From: Aquimarina longa SW024
GTDB lineage: Bacteria > Bacteroidota > Bacteroidia > Flavobacteriales > Flavobacteriaceae
NCBI RefSeq assembly: GCF_001401755.1
Contig: NZ_AVQK01000015.1
Coordinates: 124,001 to 188,000, forward strand
Length of the DNA stretch: 64,000 nt
Direction of reading: 5' to 3'
The notes under the pieces are model-generated. The model had not been told where the DNA came from and did no database searches. It saw only the letters and a program-made list of their open reading frames with translations. Below are positions 1 to 7,756 of this stretch, piece after piece (within the stretch, counting starts at the first letter, position 1; each line of letters starts with the position of its first letter). The position numbers were made by a program, and so were the translations under genes.

Positions 1-116
1 CATTCTATTTTGGGTTCTTCTTTGATAGGTTGTACTTTTTTTACTACTCTAGTCGTTAGCTCATCAATTAACCTGTAAAACGCTTCAGTTTCGAAAGCGA
101 TAAATTTACCTTTCAT
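1..116 (-). CDS. Partial CDS, N-terminal 38 residues of an unknown small protein
   Basis: An ATG at 116-114 opens a leftward frame that runs off the window edge, so only the N-terminus is visible (starts MKGKFIAFETEAFYRLIDEL, then a lysine-rich stretch ending with PIKEEPK). Many small Bacteroidetes excisionase-type helix-turn-helix proteins begin with a similar short helix followed by a charged linker, but the DNA-binding domain itself would lie outside the window, so this is a guess. No neighbour in the window shares a transcript with it. Confidence 0.5.
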   Translation of the reverse strand, partial: MKGKFIAFETEAFYRLIDELTTRVVKKVQPIKEEPKIE

Positions 117-792
117 AATTTTTTCCTTCTTACTTAATTAAAAATTAGATGTATACACTTTGCAAAGTGGGATTTATAAAAATCCTTGATGTAAATTTTG
201 GCTAAATATCTTAGAAAATCAATACCTTTTCTATTGGCACAGCAGTTTTGTTCTTTAATACACTCTAATGAACTTTAAAGGCAAGTTAATTTTTTGTTAA
301 AGTGTTTTAATAAACGCTAATGAACATTAAAAAAAGCGGCTTTTTTCCGATTTTTAATGCTTAAAAAATAAATTTTAAGCGTTAAAACGTCAGATCTAAG
401 CATATAAAAGAAAAAATATGTAAAAAAGCTCAGGTAGGATAAAGCTTTTGTTGGGGTGTACACTTATTTGCCTTTTAAGTACTAAAAATCAACCAAAAGT
501 TAAAATATACAAGTATAAAACGACTAAAAGTATGTAATGTTGCAACTTGTCAAAAAAAAATATCTTTTTTTTAACATTGAATATAATATAAATGAATGTT
601 TATATTTTAATTCCTTAATTAGTTTAAATAAGTATTTAACTCTAATTGTTTAATCTATGTTTATTCTAAAAAACAATAAATAGATATTAAACAACTGATT
701 ATTAGTTAATTACAGATACTTAGGTTAGAAATAATTAGATCTCACAGGTCTTAAAACCTGTGAGGTCTAATAACATCATTTACTAAATCCAC
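117..792. other. Gene-free AT-rich stretch
   Basis: No open frame of useful length with family resemblance is visible on either strand in this 676-bp stretch. It contains poly-T and poly-A runs and, at its right end, the hairpin listed separately at 739-767. The promoter of the leftward gene at 1-116 presumably lies in its left part, but I see no convincing -7 box. Confidence 0.5.
739..767. terminator. Hairpin downstream of arsC
   Basis: The arms ctcacaggt and acctgtgag form a 9-bp perfect stem around a 6-nt loop, extended by GATC/GGTC with one G-T pair. It lies 26 bp past the arsC stop and is a plausible transcription end for the ars operon. It also belongs to the class of palindromes ending in gaggtct/aaggtct that recur in this window (15485-15518, 28523-28557, 54494-54524), so it may be an interspersed element as much as a terminator. 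Confidence 0.5.
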
Positions 793-1221
793 TTATTGAG
801 GTACTGATTTTACTATAGTTTTCTCTATGAAATCTTTGCAGTACTCCTTGATTTGGTTTCTAGTTTTTGTAAATGCAGCATGAATTTCTTCTTCTGTTCC
901 TTCTACTTTAGAAGGATCAAAGAAATTATAGTGTAAACGTTCTGCTTTTCCTGGAAAGAAAGGACATCTTTCTTTAGCATTATCACAGACAGTAATAATA
1001 TAATCAAAAGATATATCTAAATATTCATCCAGATTATTAGAAGTATGTTCTGAGATATCAATCTCCTCTTCTTTCATTATTGCTATTGCTCTAGGGTTTA
1101 CTCCATGAGTCTCTACGCCTGCACTATAGATAGTTGCATTTTTTTTTGCAAAAAATTTTAAATAGCCTTCTGCCATTTGGCTTCGGCAAGAATTACCTGT
1201 ACATAGTACTAAAACATTCAT
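793..1221 (-). CDS. arsC: Arsenate reductase, thioredoxin-linked (LMW phosphatase fold)
   Basis: This 142-aa protein reduces arsenate to arsenite in the cytoplasm. The phosphatase loop CTGNSCR sits at residues 7-13 (C-X5-R), and two further cysteines at 79 and 86 (VCDNAKERC) reproduce the 72- and 7-residue spacing of the Cys triad of the Staphylococcus/Bacillus ArsC family, which passes a disulfide to thioredoxin. The Asp-Pro loop is seen in FFDPSKVEG. These cysteines distinguish it from plain protein-tyrosine phosphatases. It is the last gene of a leftward operon with arsR, DUF6428 and an ArsN1-like gene, 16 bp after the latter. No arsenite efflux gene follows. Confidence 0.9.
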   Translation of the reverse strand: MNVLVLCTGNSCRSQMAEGYLKFFAKKNATIYSAGVETHGVNPRAIAIMKEEEIDISEHTSNNLDEYLDISFDYIITVCDNAKERCPFFPGKAERLHYNFFDPSKVEGTEEEIHAAFTKTRNQIKEYCKDFIEKTIVKSVPQ

Positions 1222-1237
1222 AATGTGGTTTTTGTGG

Positions 1238-1735
1238 TTATATTATTTTTTTACTTCTTCGTTCTAAAATGGTGTTATCATACCATTTATTATGTAATTT
1301 GGCTACCTTCTCTCTATAGCCTATTTCTCTAAATCCTAAGCTTTTATGCAATATAATACTAGTATTGTTGTTACTAAATACCGAAGCTTGCAAGGTCCAA
1401 ATCCCCGTTTGCTCACTCTCTTTAATCAATTGAGATAGGAGTAATTTCCCAACACCTCTGCCTCTATATTTTTTTGAAACATAAATGCTTACTTCTCCGA
1501 CCCCTTTATACACTTTTCGTTTTGATATAGGGGATAGTGCTGCCCAACCTAGTATTTTTTCCTTAACGATTGCTTTAATTCTACATGATTTTATATGAGA
1601 ATTATCCCATTGTTTCCAGCTAGGCACTTCAGTTTCAAAAGTAGCTATTCCTGTATCAATTCCTTCTTGATAAATAGTAGAAATCATTGACCAATCTTCT
1701 TTTGTAAAGTGCGCTATTTGGATCTCATTATTCAT
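1238..1735 (-). CDS. arsN1: GNAT N-acetyltransferase, ArsN1 / phosphinothricin acetyltransferase-like
   Basis: GNAT-fold acyltransferase of about 165 aa. The acetyl-CoA binding motif is clear (VSKKYRGRGVGKLLLSQLI), as are the family signatures GWAALSP, GVGEVSIYV, the GIWTLQASVF strand and LHKSLGFREIGYRE. Proteins of this subfamily acetylate phosphinothricin or the arsenical antibiotic arsinothricin, and the ars operon context favours the latter. The ATG at 1735 overlaps the stop of the preceding gene as TAATG, suggesting translational coupling. A TTG three codons upstream is less likely. Substrate is inferred from context; a generic GNAT cannot be excluded. Confidence 0.72.
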   Translation of the reverse strand: MNNEIQIAHFTKEDWSMISTIYQEGIDTGIATFETEVPSWKQWDNSHIKSCRIKAIVKEKILGWAALSPISKRKVYKGVGEVSIYVSKKYRGRGVGKLLLSQLIKESEQTGIWTLQASVFSNNNTSIILHKSLGFREIGYREKVAKLHNKWYDNTILERRSKKII

Positions 1736-2220
1736 TAGCAACAACCACTACCAGGAGCACAAGAAGATACTTCTGCGGTATCTGTTTCAGAAATTCCACA
1801 AGCCTCTTTAGCTTTACAATCAGTAGGGTTTACAGTCAGTTTTAGAATCAATTGCGAGTCTTTGATTTCATAATCCAAAACATGCAAATGTGCCGTATGA
1901 AATGTTGTATTTCCATATTCTATTTTCACTGTAGCTTCCATCTCATAAGTTTTTATCGTGCCAACTTTTCTCAGAATTCCTAAGGCTTTATAGGCACTCA
2001 TATAATTAGGCTTACCTAATTCACTAGGGCTTTCCCAAAGTTGAATAATAGTTTCTTTCCAAGAATCTGTTCCAGCACCGCAATCTACAGAATCTACAGT
2101 CATATGTTTTACTTCGGTAATATGGTAATTAGTTCCTACTAACATCCCAGGAGCGTACTCGAATAGTAATGATTTATCTTGGTGTTCTGCTAGTAATGTT
2201 ATAAAATCTGATGTATTCAT
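1735..2220 (-). CDS. DUF6428 family protein of arsenic operons
   Basis: A 161-aa protein that I recognise as the DUF6428 family, which is regularly found between arsR and arsC in Bacteroidetes; its biochemical role is unknown to me. Cysteines are concentrated at the C-terminus (DCKAKEACG about residues 136-144, and SSCAPGSGCC at the very end), which suggests binding of a soft metal or arsenite. There is no signal peptide, so it should be cytosolic. It sits 21 bp downstream of arsR, and its stop overlaps the next start by one base. Confidence 0.65.
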   Translation of the reverse strand: MNTSDFITLLAEHQDKSLLFEYAPGMLVGTNYHITEVKHMTVDSVDCGAGTDSWKETIIQLWESPSELGKPNYMSAYKALGILRKVGTIKTYEMEATVKIEYGNTTFHTAHLHVLDYEIKDSQLILKLTVNPTDCKAKEACGISETDTAEVSSCAPGSGCC

Positions 2221-2241
2221 GAGTTGTAGTATTAAATAGGT

Positions 2242-2565
2242 TTAACAACAATTTGTTTTAGTAGTATTAAAAAATGAGTTTAGACTTTTTTGTAACATAT
2301 TCCATCGATCAACATCTATACAATAACATATGCTTTTACCTTCAATTTCTCCTTTAAGTAACCCTATGCTTTTTAACTCTTTAAGATGCTGCGATATTGT
2401 CGCCTGTGCTAACCCTATTTCTTCAACTAAGTCATTGCATATACATGTATTTTGTTTGCTGATATATTGAAGAATAGCAATACGCGCTGGATGCCCCAAT
2501 ATTTTGAAGAATTGAGCTAGCTCATTTTGATGATGATCAAATATTTCTGTTTTAGTAATACCCAT
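2242..2565 (-). CDS. arsR: ArsR-family metalloregulatory repressor
   Basis: This 107-aa winged-helix protein fits the ArsR/SmtB family. The core reads ILGHPARIAILQYI (about residues 22-35), and the recognition region is LAQATISQHLKEL (52-64). A Cys pair C41-I-C43 lies at the start of the helix where arsenite-sensing ArsR proteins bind As(III). Additional cysteines occur in SICYCID and at the end (TNCC). It is the first gene of the leftward operon and probably represses it through the palindrome at 2577-2592, 12 bp before its start codon; arsenite would release it. Confidence 0.88.
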   Translation of the reverse strand: MGITKTEIFDHHQNELAQFFKILGHPARIAILQYISKQNTCICNDLVEEIGLAQATISQHLKELKSIGLLKGEIEGKSICYCIDVDRWNMLQKSLNSFFNTTKTNCC

Positions 2566-2576
2566 AATTCATATTA

Positions 2577-2592
2577 TAATATTGCAATATTA
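2577..2592. promoter_or_regulatory. Putative ArsR operator, perfect 16-bp palindrome
   Basis: The sequence taatattgcaatatta is a perfect 16-bp inverted repeat located 12 bp upstream of the arsR ATG. ArsR-type repressors bind AT-rich dyads of this kind over their own promoters. The position relative to the promoter cannot be fixed because no clear TAnnTTTG box is visible. Role inferred from position and symmetry. Confidence 0.6.
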
Positions 2593-2611
2593 CGATAATA
2601 AACTAAAATAA

Positions 2612-2640
2612 AAAAGCTAGAATTAAAAACTCTAGCTTTT
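2612..2640 (-). terminator. Rho-independent terminator after the TM2 gene
   Basis: Arms aaaagctaga and tctagctttt form a 10-bp perfect stem with a 9-nt loop. Reading leftward, the stem is followed by a run of T. It lies 8 bp after the stop of the TM2 gene and separates it from the ars operon promoter. Confidence 0.75.
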
Positions 2641-2647
2641 ATATTAT

Positions 2648-2986
2648 TTAGAACCAAGGTTTTTTACCTACTTGATATGTTTGATAAAACTCTTCATCTG
2701 ATTTAGTCAGATAAATAATCCCTTCTATTAGACCAATAAAAGAACCGATACCACAAGTTACAATAGTTACTATTATTTGAATTATACCTTCCTTAGTATA
2801 TCCTAAAATAAACTTATGAACTCCAAAACCACCTAATAGTATTCCTAGAATACCAGCTAGCATTTTTTTGTTCTCTGTAGAATTAACAATTCCTGTAGCT
2901 TCGTTAGCAAAATCATTAACAGAATCTGCTGCTGCTTCTGCTCCTTTTTTTATATCGTCTCCTAAGTTGTTGTTTTCTTCACTCAT
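2648..2986 (-). CDS. TM2 domain-containing membrane protein
   Basis: A 112-aa protein with an acidic, probably disordered N-terminus (residues 1-37), followed by a TM2 domain. That domain has two hydrophobic helices (AGILGILLGGFGVHKFILG and IIQIIVTIVTCGIGSFIGLIEG) joined by the typical glycine-rich G-x-HKF-x-LG turn. It should be an inner-membrane protein with both termini on one side. The function of TM2 proteins in bacteria is not established. It is a single gene with its own terminator. Confidence 0.85.
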   Translation of the reverse strand: MSEENNNLGDDIKKGAEAAADSVNDFANEATGIVNSTENKKMLAGILGILLGGFGVHKFILGYTKEGIIQIIVTIVTCGIGSFIGLIEGIIYLTKSDEEFYQTYQVGKKPWF

Positions 2987-3326
2987 AATTGTCTATAATG
3001 GTTTATTAATTTTGAGAAAAATACAAAAAAAAACAATTAAAAATCAGAAGTCTTGTAAGAATGTTTTTTATCTCTTCAATTTTTCGCTAGGTGAATTAAT
3101 TATAATTCTCAATGCTTTATAAATTATATTCTATGTTACTAACTAATAACACCTTCATAAATTGGGATTCAAAATTTTTGGATAATTCTGTAGAATTTTA
3201 AGGAATATCTCTCCTTAAAGAATATTAATTTTTTCCTGTACAAAGAAGGTACAAAGGAAATGATCAATAAAATTATAACCCAAAAACTGATACTCTCTTC
3301 TGAATAAAGATGCATTTGTCTACATA
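2987..3326. other. Gene-free stretch
   Basis: Nothing recognisable is seen in this 340-bp AT-rich stretch apart from the upstream region of the TM2 gene. No strong hairpin or repeat was found. Confidence 0.4.
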
Positions 3327-3707
3327 CTAAAAAGCTTTATCTACAGGCTCCCAAAGTTCGATTTTATTACCTTCAGGATCTATAATCCAACCAAATTTTC
3401 CATATTCATATTCTTCTACCTTATCAAGTACAGTAACCCCTTCAGTTTTGAGTACCTCTAGTAAATCGATTAGGTTTTCTACTCTAAAGTTCATCATAAA
3501 TTCTTTCTTGCTAGGAGCAAAATAAGTGGTGTCATCCTTAAAAGGACTCCATTGCGTAGAACAATTATTACCTTCTTTATCTTTCCACCAAAATGTACAT
3601 CCATAATCATCAGTATTTAGTCCTAGATGATCTCTATACCAGTCTTTTGTTTTTTTGGGATCTGCGGTTTTAAAAAATATCCCTCCAATACCTGTTACTC
3701 GTTTCAT
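3327..3707 (-). CDS. VOC family protein (glyoxalase / dioxygenase fold)
   Basis: A protein of about 126 aa with one vicinal-oxygen-chelate domain. It starts GGIFFKTADPKKTKDWYRDHLG and ends WIIDPEGNKIELWEP, the classic end of the family with the metal-ligand Glu in IELWEP. The substrate is unknown; members include glyoxalase I-like and antibiotic-resistance proteins. I chose the ATG at 3707 over an upstream TTG because the VOC fold begins right after it. It precedes no obvious partner, and the DUF1801 gene lies 29 bp upstream on the same strand, so the two may be co-transcribed. Confidence 0.8.
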   Translation of the reverse strand: MKRVTGIGGIFFKTADPKKTKDWYRDHLGLNTDDYGCTFWWKDKEGNNCSTQWSPFKDDTTYFAPSKKEFMMNFRVENLIDLLEVLKTEGVTVLDKVEEYEYGKFGWIIDPEGNKIELWEPVDKAF

Positions 3708-3736
3708 AGTTATAATAATTTTTAGCAAGAATATTC

Positions 3737-4195
3737 TTACTTCTTTTTTATATTAGACTCATAGATATCAATCCATTCTTGTGGAGTCATTTTAGCAGCT
3801 AATTCTCCGATAAGTTTCATAGGGATTTGATCTATTTTTTTAAACCGGATACAGCTTTTACCCATATCCAATTTTGTTTTTATATAATTAGGGTATTCTT
3901 CTACAAACCATTTCATTAAATCAGCATTAGCATAGATGCCGCTGTGATATACTGCAATAAAATTCTTTTGTGAAGCAATATTCATAAAAGGCAGAGGTAG
4001 CTTAGGATCACAGTGATACCCATCAGGATATATATTGTGTGGGACGACATATCCTATCATACCATAGTTTATTTCTTCAGAAAACCCCTGTGGTAAATTC
4101 TCTTTTATTACCTTTCTAAGCGTATTCATCACTGCTTGTCTTTCTTTGGGGATCGCCTCTATATATTCGTCAGGTGTTTTCGCTTTATATTGCAT
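3737..4195 (-). CDS. DUF1801 domain-containing protein
   Basis: A 152-aa soluble protein of the DUF1801 (YdhG-like) group. The visible features are the N-terminal TPDEYIEAIPKERQAVMNTLR, a central EINYGMIGYVVP segment and the later SCIRFKKIDQIPMKLIGELA, which match the order of the domain. The role of the family is unknown. It is probably co-transcribed with the VOC gene downstream. Confidence 0.75.
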   Translation of the reverse strand: MQYKAKTPDEYIEAIPKERQAVMNTLRKVIKENLPQGFSEEINYGMIGYVVPHNIYPDGYHCDPKLPLPFMNIASQKNFIAVYHSGIYANADLMKWFVEEYPNYIKTKLDMGKSCIRFKKIDQIPMKLIGELAAKMTPQEWIDIYESNIKKK

Positions 4196-4318
4196 AACTA
4201 TAATCTTTAATCAGAATTTTTAGATGAGTACCTCTTACTTCTGATTTATAAAGTTACTAAAAATGAAAATTATAAAATCTAGCTATTAAATTCTAATGCA
4301 ATCAATAGCTAAATGATA

Positions 4319-4939
4319 TTACTTAGTAAGTGTATCCATCTCTTGTTGAAGATTTTTCTTTGCCTGTTGTTCATACCTACGATAAAAATAATCAGTTTTA
4401 AAGATAGTAGGCATCTGTATAAAATGATGAAGCACTTTTACTCTTCCTTTATTGTACATAAAATTAGGGTAGTACTTATACTCTTTTCTTACGTTTGCAA
4501 AATAGATCGTATACTGCCCCCAATCGCTTCCTAATATAGAGAGGTCTGCATCAGTAAAATAATTCACATCATTGTTTTTAGAAATATGATGTCCCTTAGT
4601 AGCTAGTATCATATCTGAACAAGATGTGATACGGTTTTTATCTATTGATAATGAACTCAACACTTCGATGGCTTTTTTTGCGCTTTGTTCTTCATTATTT
4701 TGCTGAAGTACATTGTAGACATAATCATGATAGAACAGCGCAAATAGTATCATATCCCAATCTTTAATGTTATTTTTTACATTGAGTAAACATCGATATA
4801 AATGCTCTAAATGAGCAAGATTATGATAATATCTAGCCTTTGTATTATGTGCATTTTCAATAGCGTTCCATAAGGACTCAATATGTGTAGCATCATCACA
4901 ATAGTTATGAGCTAATGGTATAAAAATATCTCTTAGCAA
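4319..4939 (-). CDS. HD-superfamily metal-dependent phosphohydrolase-like protein
   Basis: A 206-aa protein with the residues of an HD-type metal site: H39/H43 in YYHNLAHLEH, H71-D72 in FYHDYVYN and a late Asp in TDADLSILG (about 130-132). Such proteins hydrolyse phosphate esters of nucleotides, but the substrate cannot be told from sequence. Its start overlaps the end of the upstream dehydrogenase gene by 7 bp, so the two are probably co-translated, although no shared pathway is evident. Confidence 0.75.
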   Translation of the reverse strand: MLRDIFIPLAHNYCDDATHIESLWNAIENAHNTKARYYHNLAHLEHLYRCLLNVKNNIKDWDMILFALFYHDYVYNVLQQNNEEQSAKKAIEVLSSLSIDKNRITSCSDMILATKGHHISKNNDVNYFTDADLSILGSDWGQYTIYFANVRKEYKYYPNFMYNKGRVKVLHHFIQMPTIFKTDYFYRRYEQQAKKNLQQEMDTLTK

Positions 4940-5874
4940 AATTCGGATTTAATTTTATCCACTATAGTCTGCGCTAATTTTTCTTTGGATTCTACAGTCC
5001 ATCCTGCTACATGAGGGCTTAGAAGCACATTATCCATTTTCAGTAACCTTGCTAATGCATCTGGGATTTCTTGTTTAGAAGTAAATAAGTTTTCAAAAGA
5101 TGATTTTTCATATTCTAAAACATCTAAACCTGCTCCCAGAATCTTTTTATTATCTATCGCTTCTACTACATCTGCGGTTACTACACTTTTTCCTCGCGCT
5201 GTATTGATTAGCCAAAATGGTCGTTTAAACTTATTAATAAATTCTGTATTAATCATACCTATAGTATCCTTGGTTTCTGGGGTATGAAGACACAATATGT
5301 CTGTTTTTTCAAACAGCTCATTGAGTTCTACTTGAGTAGCATCACTATTTTCTACATCTTCTTTGATATCATAACAGATAACTTCTACTGCAAAACCGCG
5401 TAATTTTTTTGCAAAAGCTCTTCCCATATTACCGTATCCAATAATACCTACTGTTTTTCCATCCAATTCGATACCTCTATGTGCTTCTCTAAGCCATTGC
5501 CCATTTCTAATACTTTGGTTTCCATTATTTAATTTATTAAATAACGAGAGTATCATCCCTAATGCATGTTCACCTACGGCATTACGATTCCCTTCAGGGG
5601 CATTATAAAGTTTAATTCCTAATTGTTTTGCATATTCTATATCGATATTTTCTAATCCTGCACCTACTCTACCAATAAATTTTAAGCTTTTAGCTTTATC
5701 CAAAAAAGGTTTATCAATTGCAAATCGACTTCGAATAATGATGCCATCATAATTTTCGATTCTATCTTCAATTTCAGATTTATCAACAGTATACGCTTCA
5801 TCATTCTGAAAACCTATCTCTTTAAGCTCATTAATAAGTAATGGATGATTAGTGTCTAAGTGAAGTATCTTCAT
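4933..5874 (-). CDS. D-isomer-specific 2-hydroxyacid dehydrogenase (phosphoglycerate dehydrogenase-like)
   Basis: This 313-aa NAD-dependent dehydrogenase has a Rossmann fold at VGIIGYGNMGRAFAKKL (about residue 141 onward), the catalytic Arg in INTARGKSVV and the catalytic His in LLSPHVAGWTVES. The N-terminal part, with IIIRSRFAIDKPFLDKAK, is that of the SerA/PdxB group. It lacks the C-terminal ACT domain of long SerA enzymes. 3-Phosphoglycerate is the likely substrate but other 2-hydroxyacids are possible. It overlaps the HD-domain gene. Confidence 0.8.
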   Translation of the reverse strand: MKILHLDTNHPLLINELKEIGFQNDEAYTVDKSEIEDRIENYDGIIIRSRFAIDKPFLDKAKSLKFIGRVGAGLENIDIEYAKQLGIKLYNAPEGNRNAVGEHALGMILSLFNKLNNGNQSIRNGQWLREAHRGIELDGKTVGIIGYGNMGRAFAKKLRGFAVEVICYDIKEDVENSDATQVELNELFEKTDILCLHTPETKDTIGMINTEFINKFKRPFWLINTARGKSVVTADVVEAIDNKKILGAGLDVLEYEKSSFENLFTSKQEIPDALARLLKMDNVLLSPHVAGWTVESKEKLAQTIVDKIKSEFC

Positions 5875-6022
5875 GTATCGTTTTTAATCTTCAAAATTAA
5901 GTAATAAAAATCATATCCCATATTTTTGATAAATATCAGGTTAGATTTTAAGAGTATTTAACATCAATCCCTGTATAAAACAACACTTATTATTAACTTC
6001 CTTTAGACTTTTCCATAGTCCT

Positions 6023-6634
6023 TTAATTAGTTGTTATCTTCTGTTTTGAAAAGTAATGCTCAAGAAATAATGTATAGTTCTCTAATTCTTGATTAGCATT
6101 CGCATTTTTTTCTATATCATGAAATTGTAATGATGCAATACGTTGTAATCCTAGATATTTATTCATTCCATGAAACCCAGACATTGGACCATTATCTACA
6201 CTTATCTCATTAAAAAATTCATTAGGAAGTATAAAAGCACCTTTTGGGGCATTCCAACTTGTGGTTAATATATATTTTTTGCCGGTTAGGAGTCCGCCAG
6301 TTCCATAATTGATTTCAGGATTTTTAGCAGTACGTCCATCACTTTCCCACATTCCGTTTTTGTAGCCTGCCGTTAATACTTCATCTAAGTATTTTTTAAA
6401 ATTAAAAGGAATAGAAAACCACCAGATAGGAGTATGATAGATAACAATATCCGACCAGATAAATTTTAAAACTTCATCCTCGATATGATATCCATTATCT
6501 ATTTCGGTAGTTTTAATGGTATACATATCAGAAGTATTAAAAAAAGATGTTGAAATCTTAAACAGAGATTTGTTAAAGGTTCCTTTAGAACCTGCAAAAG
6601 TATGCCACCCATTGATGATAAGAATATTTTTCAT
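6023..6634 (-). CDS. mdaB: NAD(P)H oxidoreductase, MdaB-like flavodoxin fold
   Basis: A 203-aa protein resembling MdaB, an FAD-dependent NADPH:quinone reductase. It opens with the flavodoxin-like ILIINGWHTFAGSKG, followed by TPIWWFSIPFNFKKYLDEV, SDGRTAKNPEINYGTGGL and TTSWNAPKGAF, the segments that define MdaB-type proteins. It acts in the cytosol on quinones or electrophiles as a two-electron reductant. It is divergently transcribed from a LysR regulator gene with a shared 94-bp spacer holding a palindrome, which suggests direct control by that regulator. Confidence 0.82.
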   Translation of the reverse strand: MKNILIINGWHTFAGSKGTFNKSLFKISTSFFNTSDMYTIKTTEIDNGYHIEDEVLKFIWSDIVIYHTPIWWFSIPFNFKKYLDEVLTAGYKNGMWESDGRTAKNPEINYGTGGLLTGKKYILTTSWNAPKGAFILPNEFFNEISVDNGPMSGFHGMNKYLGLQRIASLQFHDIEKNANANQELENYTLFLEHYFSKQKITTN

Positions 6635-6689
6635 AATACTATTTTTTAAATTTTAATACAAATATATTTTAAAGAGAACTATAATATAA

Positions 6690-6703
6690 ATAGTATATAC
6701 TAT
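6690..6703. promoter_or_regulatory. LysR-type regulator box between mdaB and the LysR gene
   Basis: A perfect 14-bp palindrome atagtatatactat lies in the 94-bp divergent spacer. Its form (ATAG-N6-CTAT) resembles the interrupted dyads bound by LysR-type regulators. It is 26 bp before the regulator ATG and 56 bp before the mdaB start, suitable for control of both. Confidence 0.55.
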
Positions 6704-6728
6704 ACTTTTGTATTATAATTATAATAGC

Positions 6729-7634
6729 ATGATACATCTAGAATGGTACCGAACTTTTAAAACAGTATATGAATTAGGGAATTTAACTAAAGCCTCAGAA
6801 GAGCTTTTTTCTTCACAACCTGGGGTAAGTTTACATATCAGTTCATTAGAATCTTATATTGGATACAAGCTTTTTGAAAGAACATCTCGAAAAATGATTC
6901 CAACAGAGCGGGCAATTATCTTATATGATTATATCATTGATGCTATAAAGAGGTTAGAAAAAGCAGAACAACATTTTAAAAAGACTGGAATAAAAGATAG
7001 AATAACAGTAAGTATTGGAATGTGCTCTGAGGTTTTTCAGACTTTTTTTGAACCCCATATCGGAGAGTTTGATTTTGATATCATTGCGCATTTTGGGGAA
7101 TACCCTCAGCTACTAAAAGAACTAAATGAAGGGATTTTGGATATCGTTATTACGCCAGAAAAAATAGAGAACCCTTATCTAGAGTACACTTCTTTTTTTA
7201 AACAAAAAATCTTATTAGTTGCAGGAAGTAAAACTGATACAAAAAACATCGAATCATTAATTGATACTAAAAACTGGAAAGAATTAGAAGAAGAGCTTAA
7301 AACTCAAATATGGTACAGTTCCTCTAATGTAATGGGGTTTTTAAAACGGTTCTGGGCACATAATTTTAATAAAAAACGCTACAACAAACCTAATTACTTA
7401 GTGCCTAATATGATTTCAATTCTTAGATGTATATCTCATAAAAATGGACTAGCATTGATTCCTAGTTTTTTATGTAAAAATCAATTAGCAACAGGAGGTA
7501 TTAAAATTCTTTGGGAAGGAAATAAAGAGGTAGAGGATATATTTTATTATGCTATAAAAAAACAAACAAAATTAGCAACAGAGGTGTTACAAATTAAAAC
7601 TATGTTAGCAAAAGAGATTAATCGAATCAATTAA
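6729..7634 (+). CDS. LysR-family transcriptional regulator
   Basis: This protein of about 301 aa has an N-terminal winged helix-turn-helix (EWYRTFKTVYELGNLTKASE, then SQPGVSLHISSLES and the LFERTSRKMIPTERA wing), followed by a periplasmic-binding-protein-like effector domain. The ATG at 6729 is preferred to the TTG at 6708 because family members start 3-5 residues before the first helix. It probably controls the divergent mdaB gene and itself through the palindrome at 6690-6703. The effector may be a quinone or other electrophile, which is inference. Confidence 0.87.
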   Translation: MIHLEWYRTFKTVYELGNLTKASEELFSSQPGVSLHISSLESYIGYKLFERTSRKMIPTERAIILYDYIIDAIKRLEKAEQHFKKTGIKDRITVSIGMCSEVFQTFFEPHIGEFDFDIIAHFGEYPQLLKELNEGILDIVITPEKIENPYLEYTSFFKQKILLVAGSKTDTKNIESLIDTKNWKELEEELKTQIWYSSSNVMGFLKRFWAHNFNKKRYNKPNYLVPNMISILRCISHKNGLALIPSFLCKNQLATGGIKILWEGNKEVEDIFYYAIKKQTKLATEVLQIKTMLAKEINRIN

Positions 7635-7639
7635 TAATA

Positions 7640-7745
7640 CTTGCGTTAAGGATTGCAGCGACATCCTTTTTTTATAAGCACTCCTTTGATGGAGTTCATA
7701 TAGAAAAAGATATAGCGAAAAGCCTGACCTGTAAGGAAACGTCAT
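7640..7745. repeat. Structured intergenic element of a Flavobacteriia-wide type
   Basis: This stretch begins with a terminator-like hairpin, aaggat and atcctt around a 9-nt loop and then a T run (7648-7673). It continues with an imperfect stem (actccttt...atggagtt) and ends with agatatagcgaaaagcctga. I recall near-identical paired modules, ggattgNagcgNNatcc and agatatagcgNaaagccNga, in intergenic regions of many Flavobacteriia, but I do not know a formal name. Here it lies between the convergent ends of the LysR gene and cobA and could end both transcripts. Confidence 0.5.
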
Positions 7746-7756
7746 AGATATGACTA

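Noticed and set aside
2868..3122. 84-codon plus-strand frame
   Set aside because: It is antisense to the TM2 gene and continues into non-coding AT-rich sequence.
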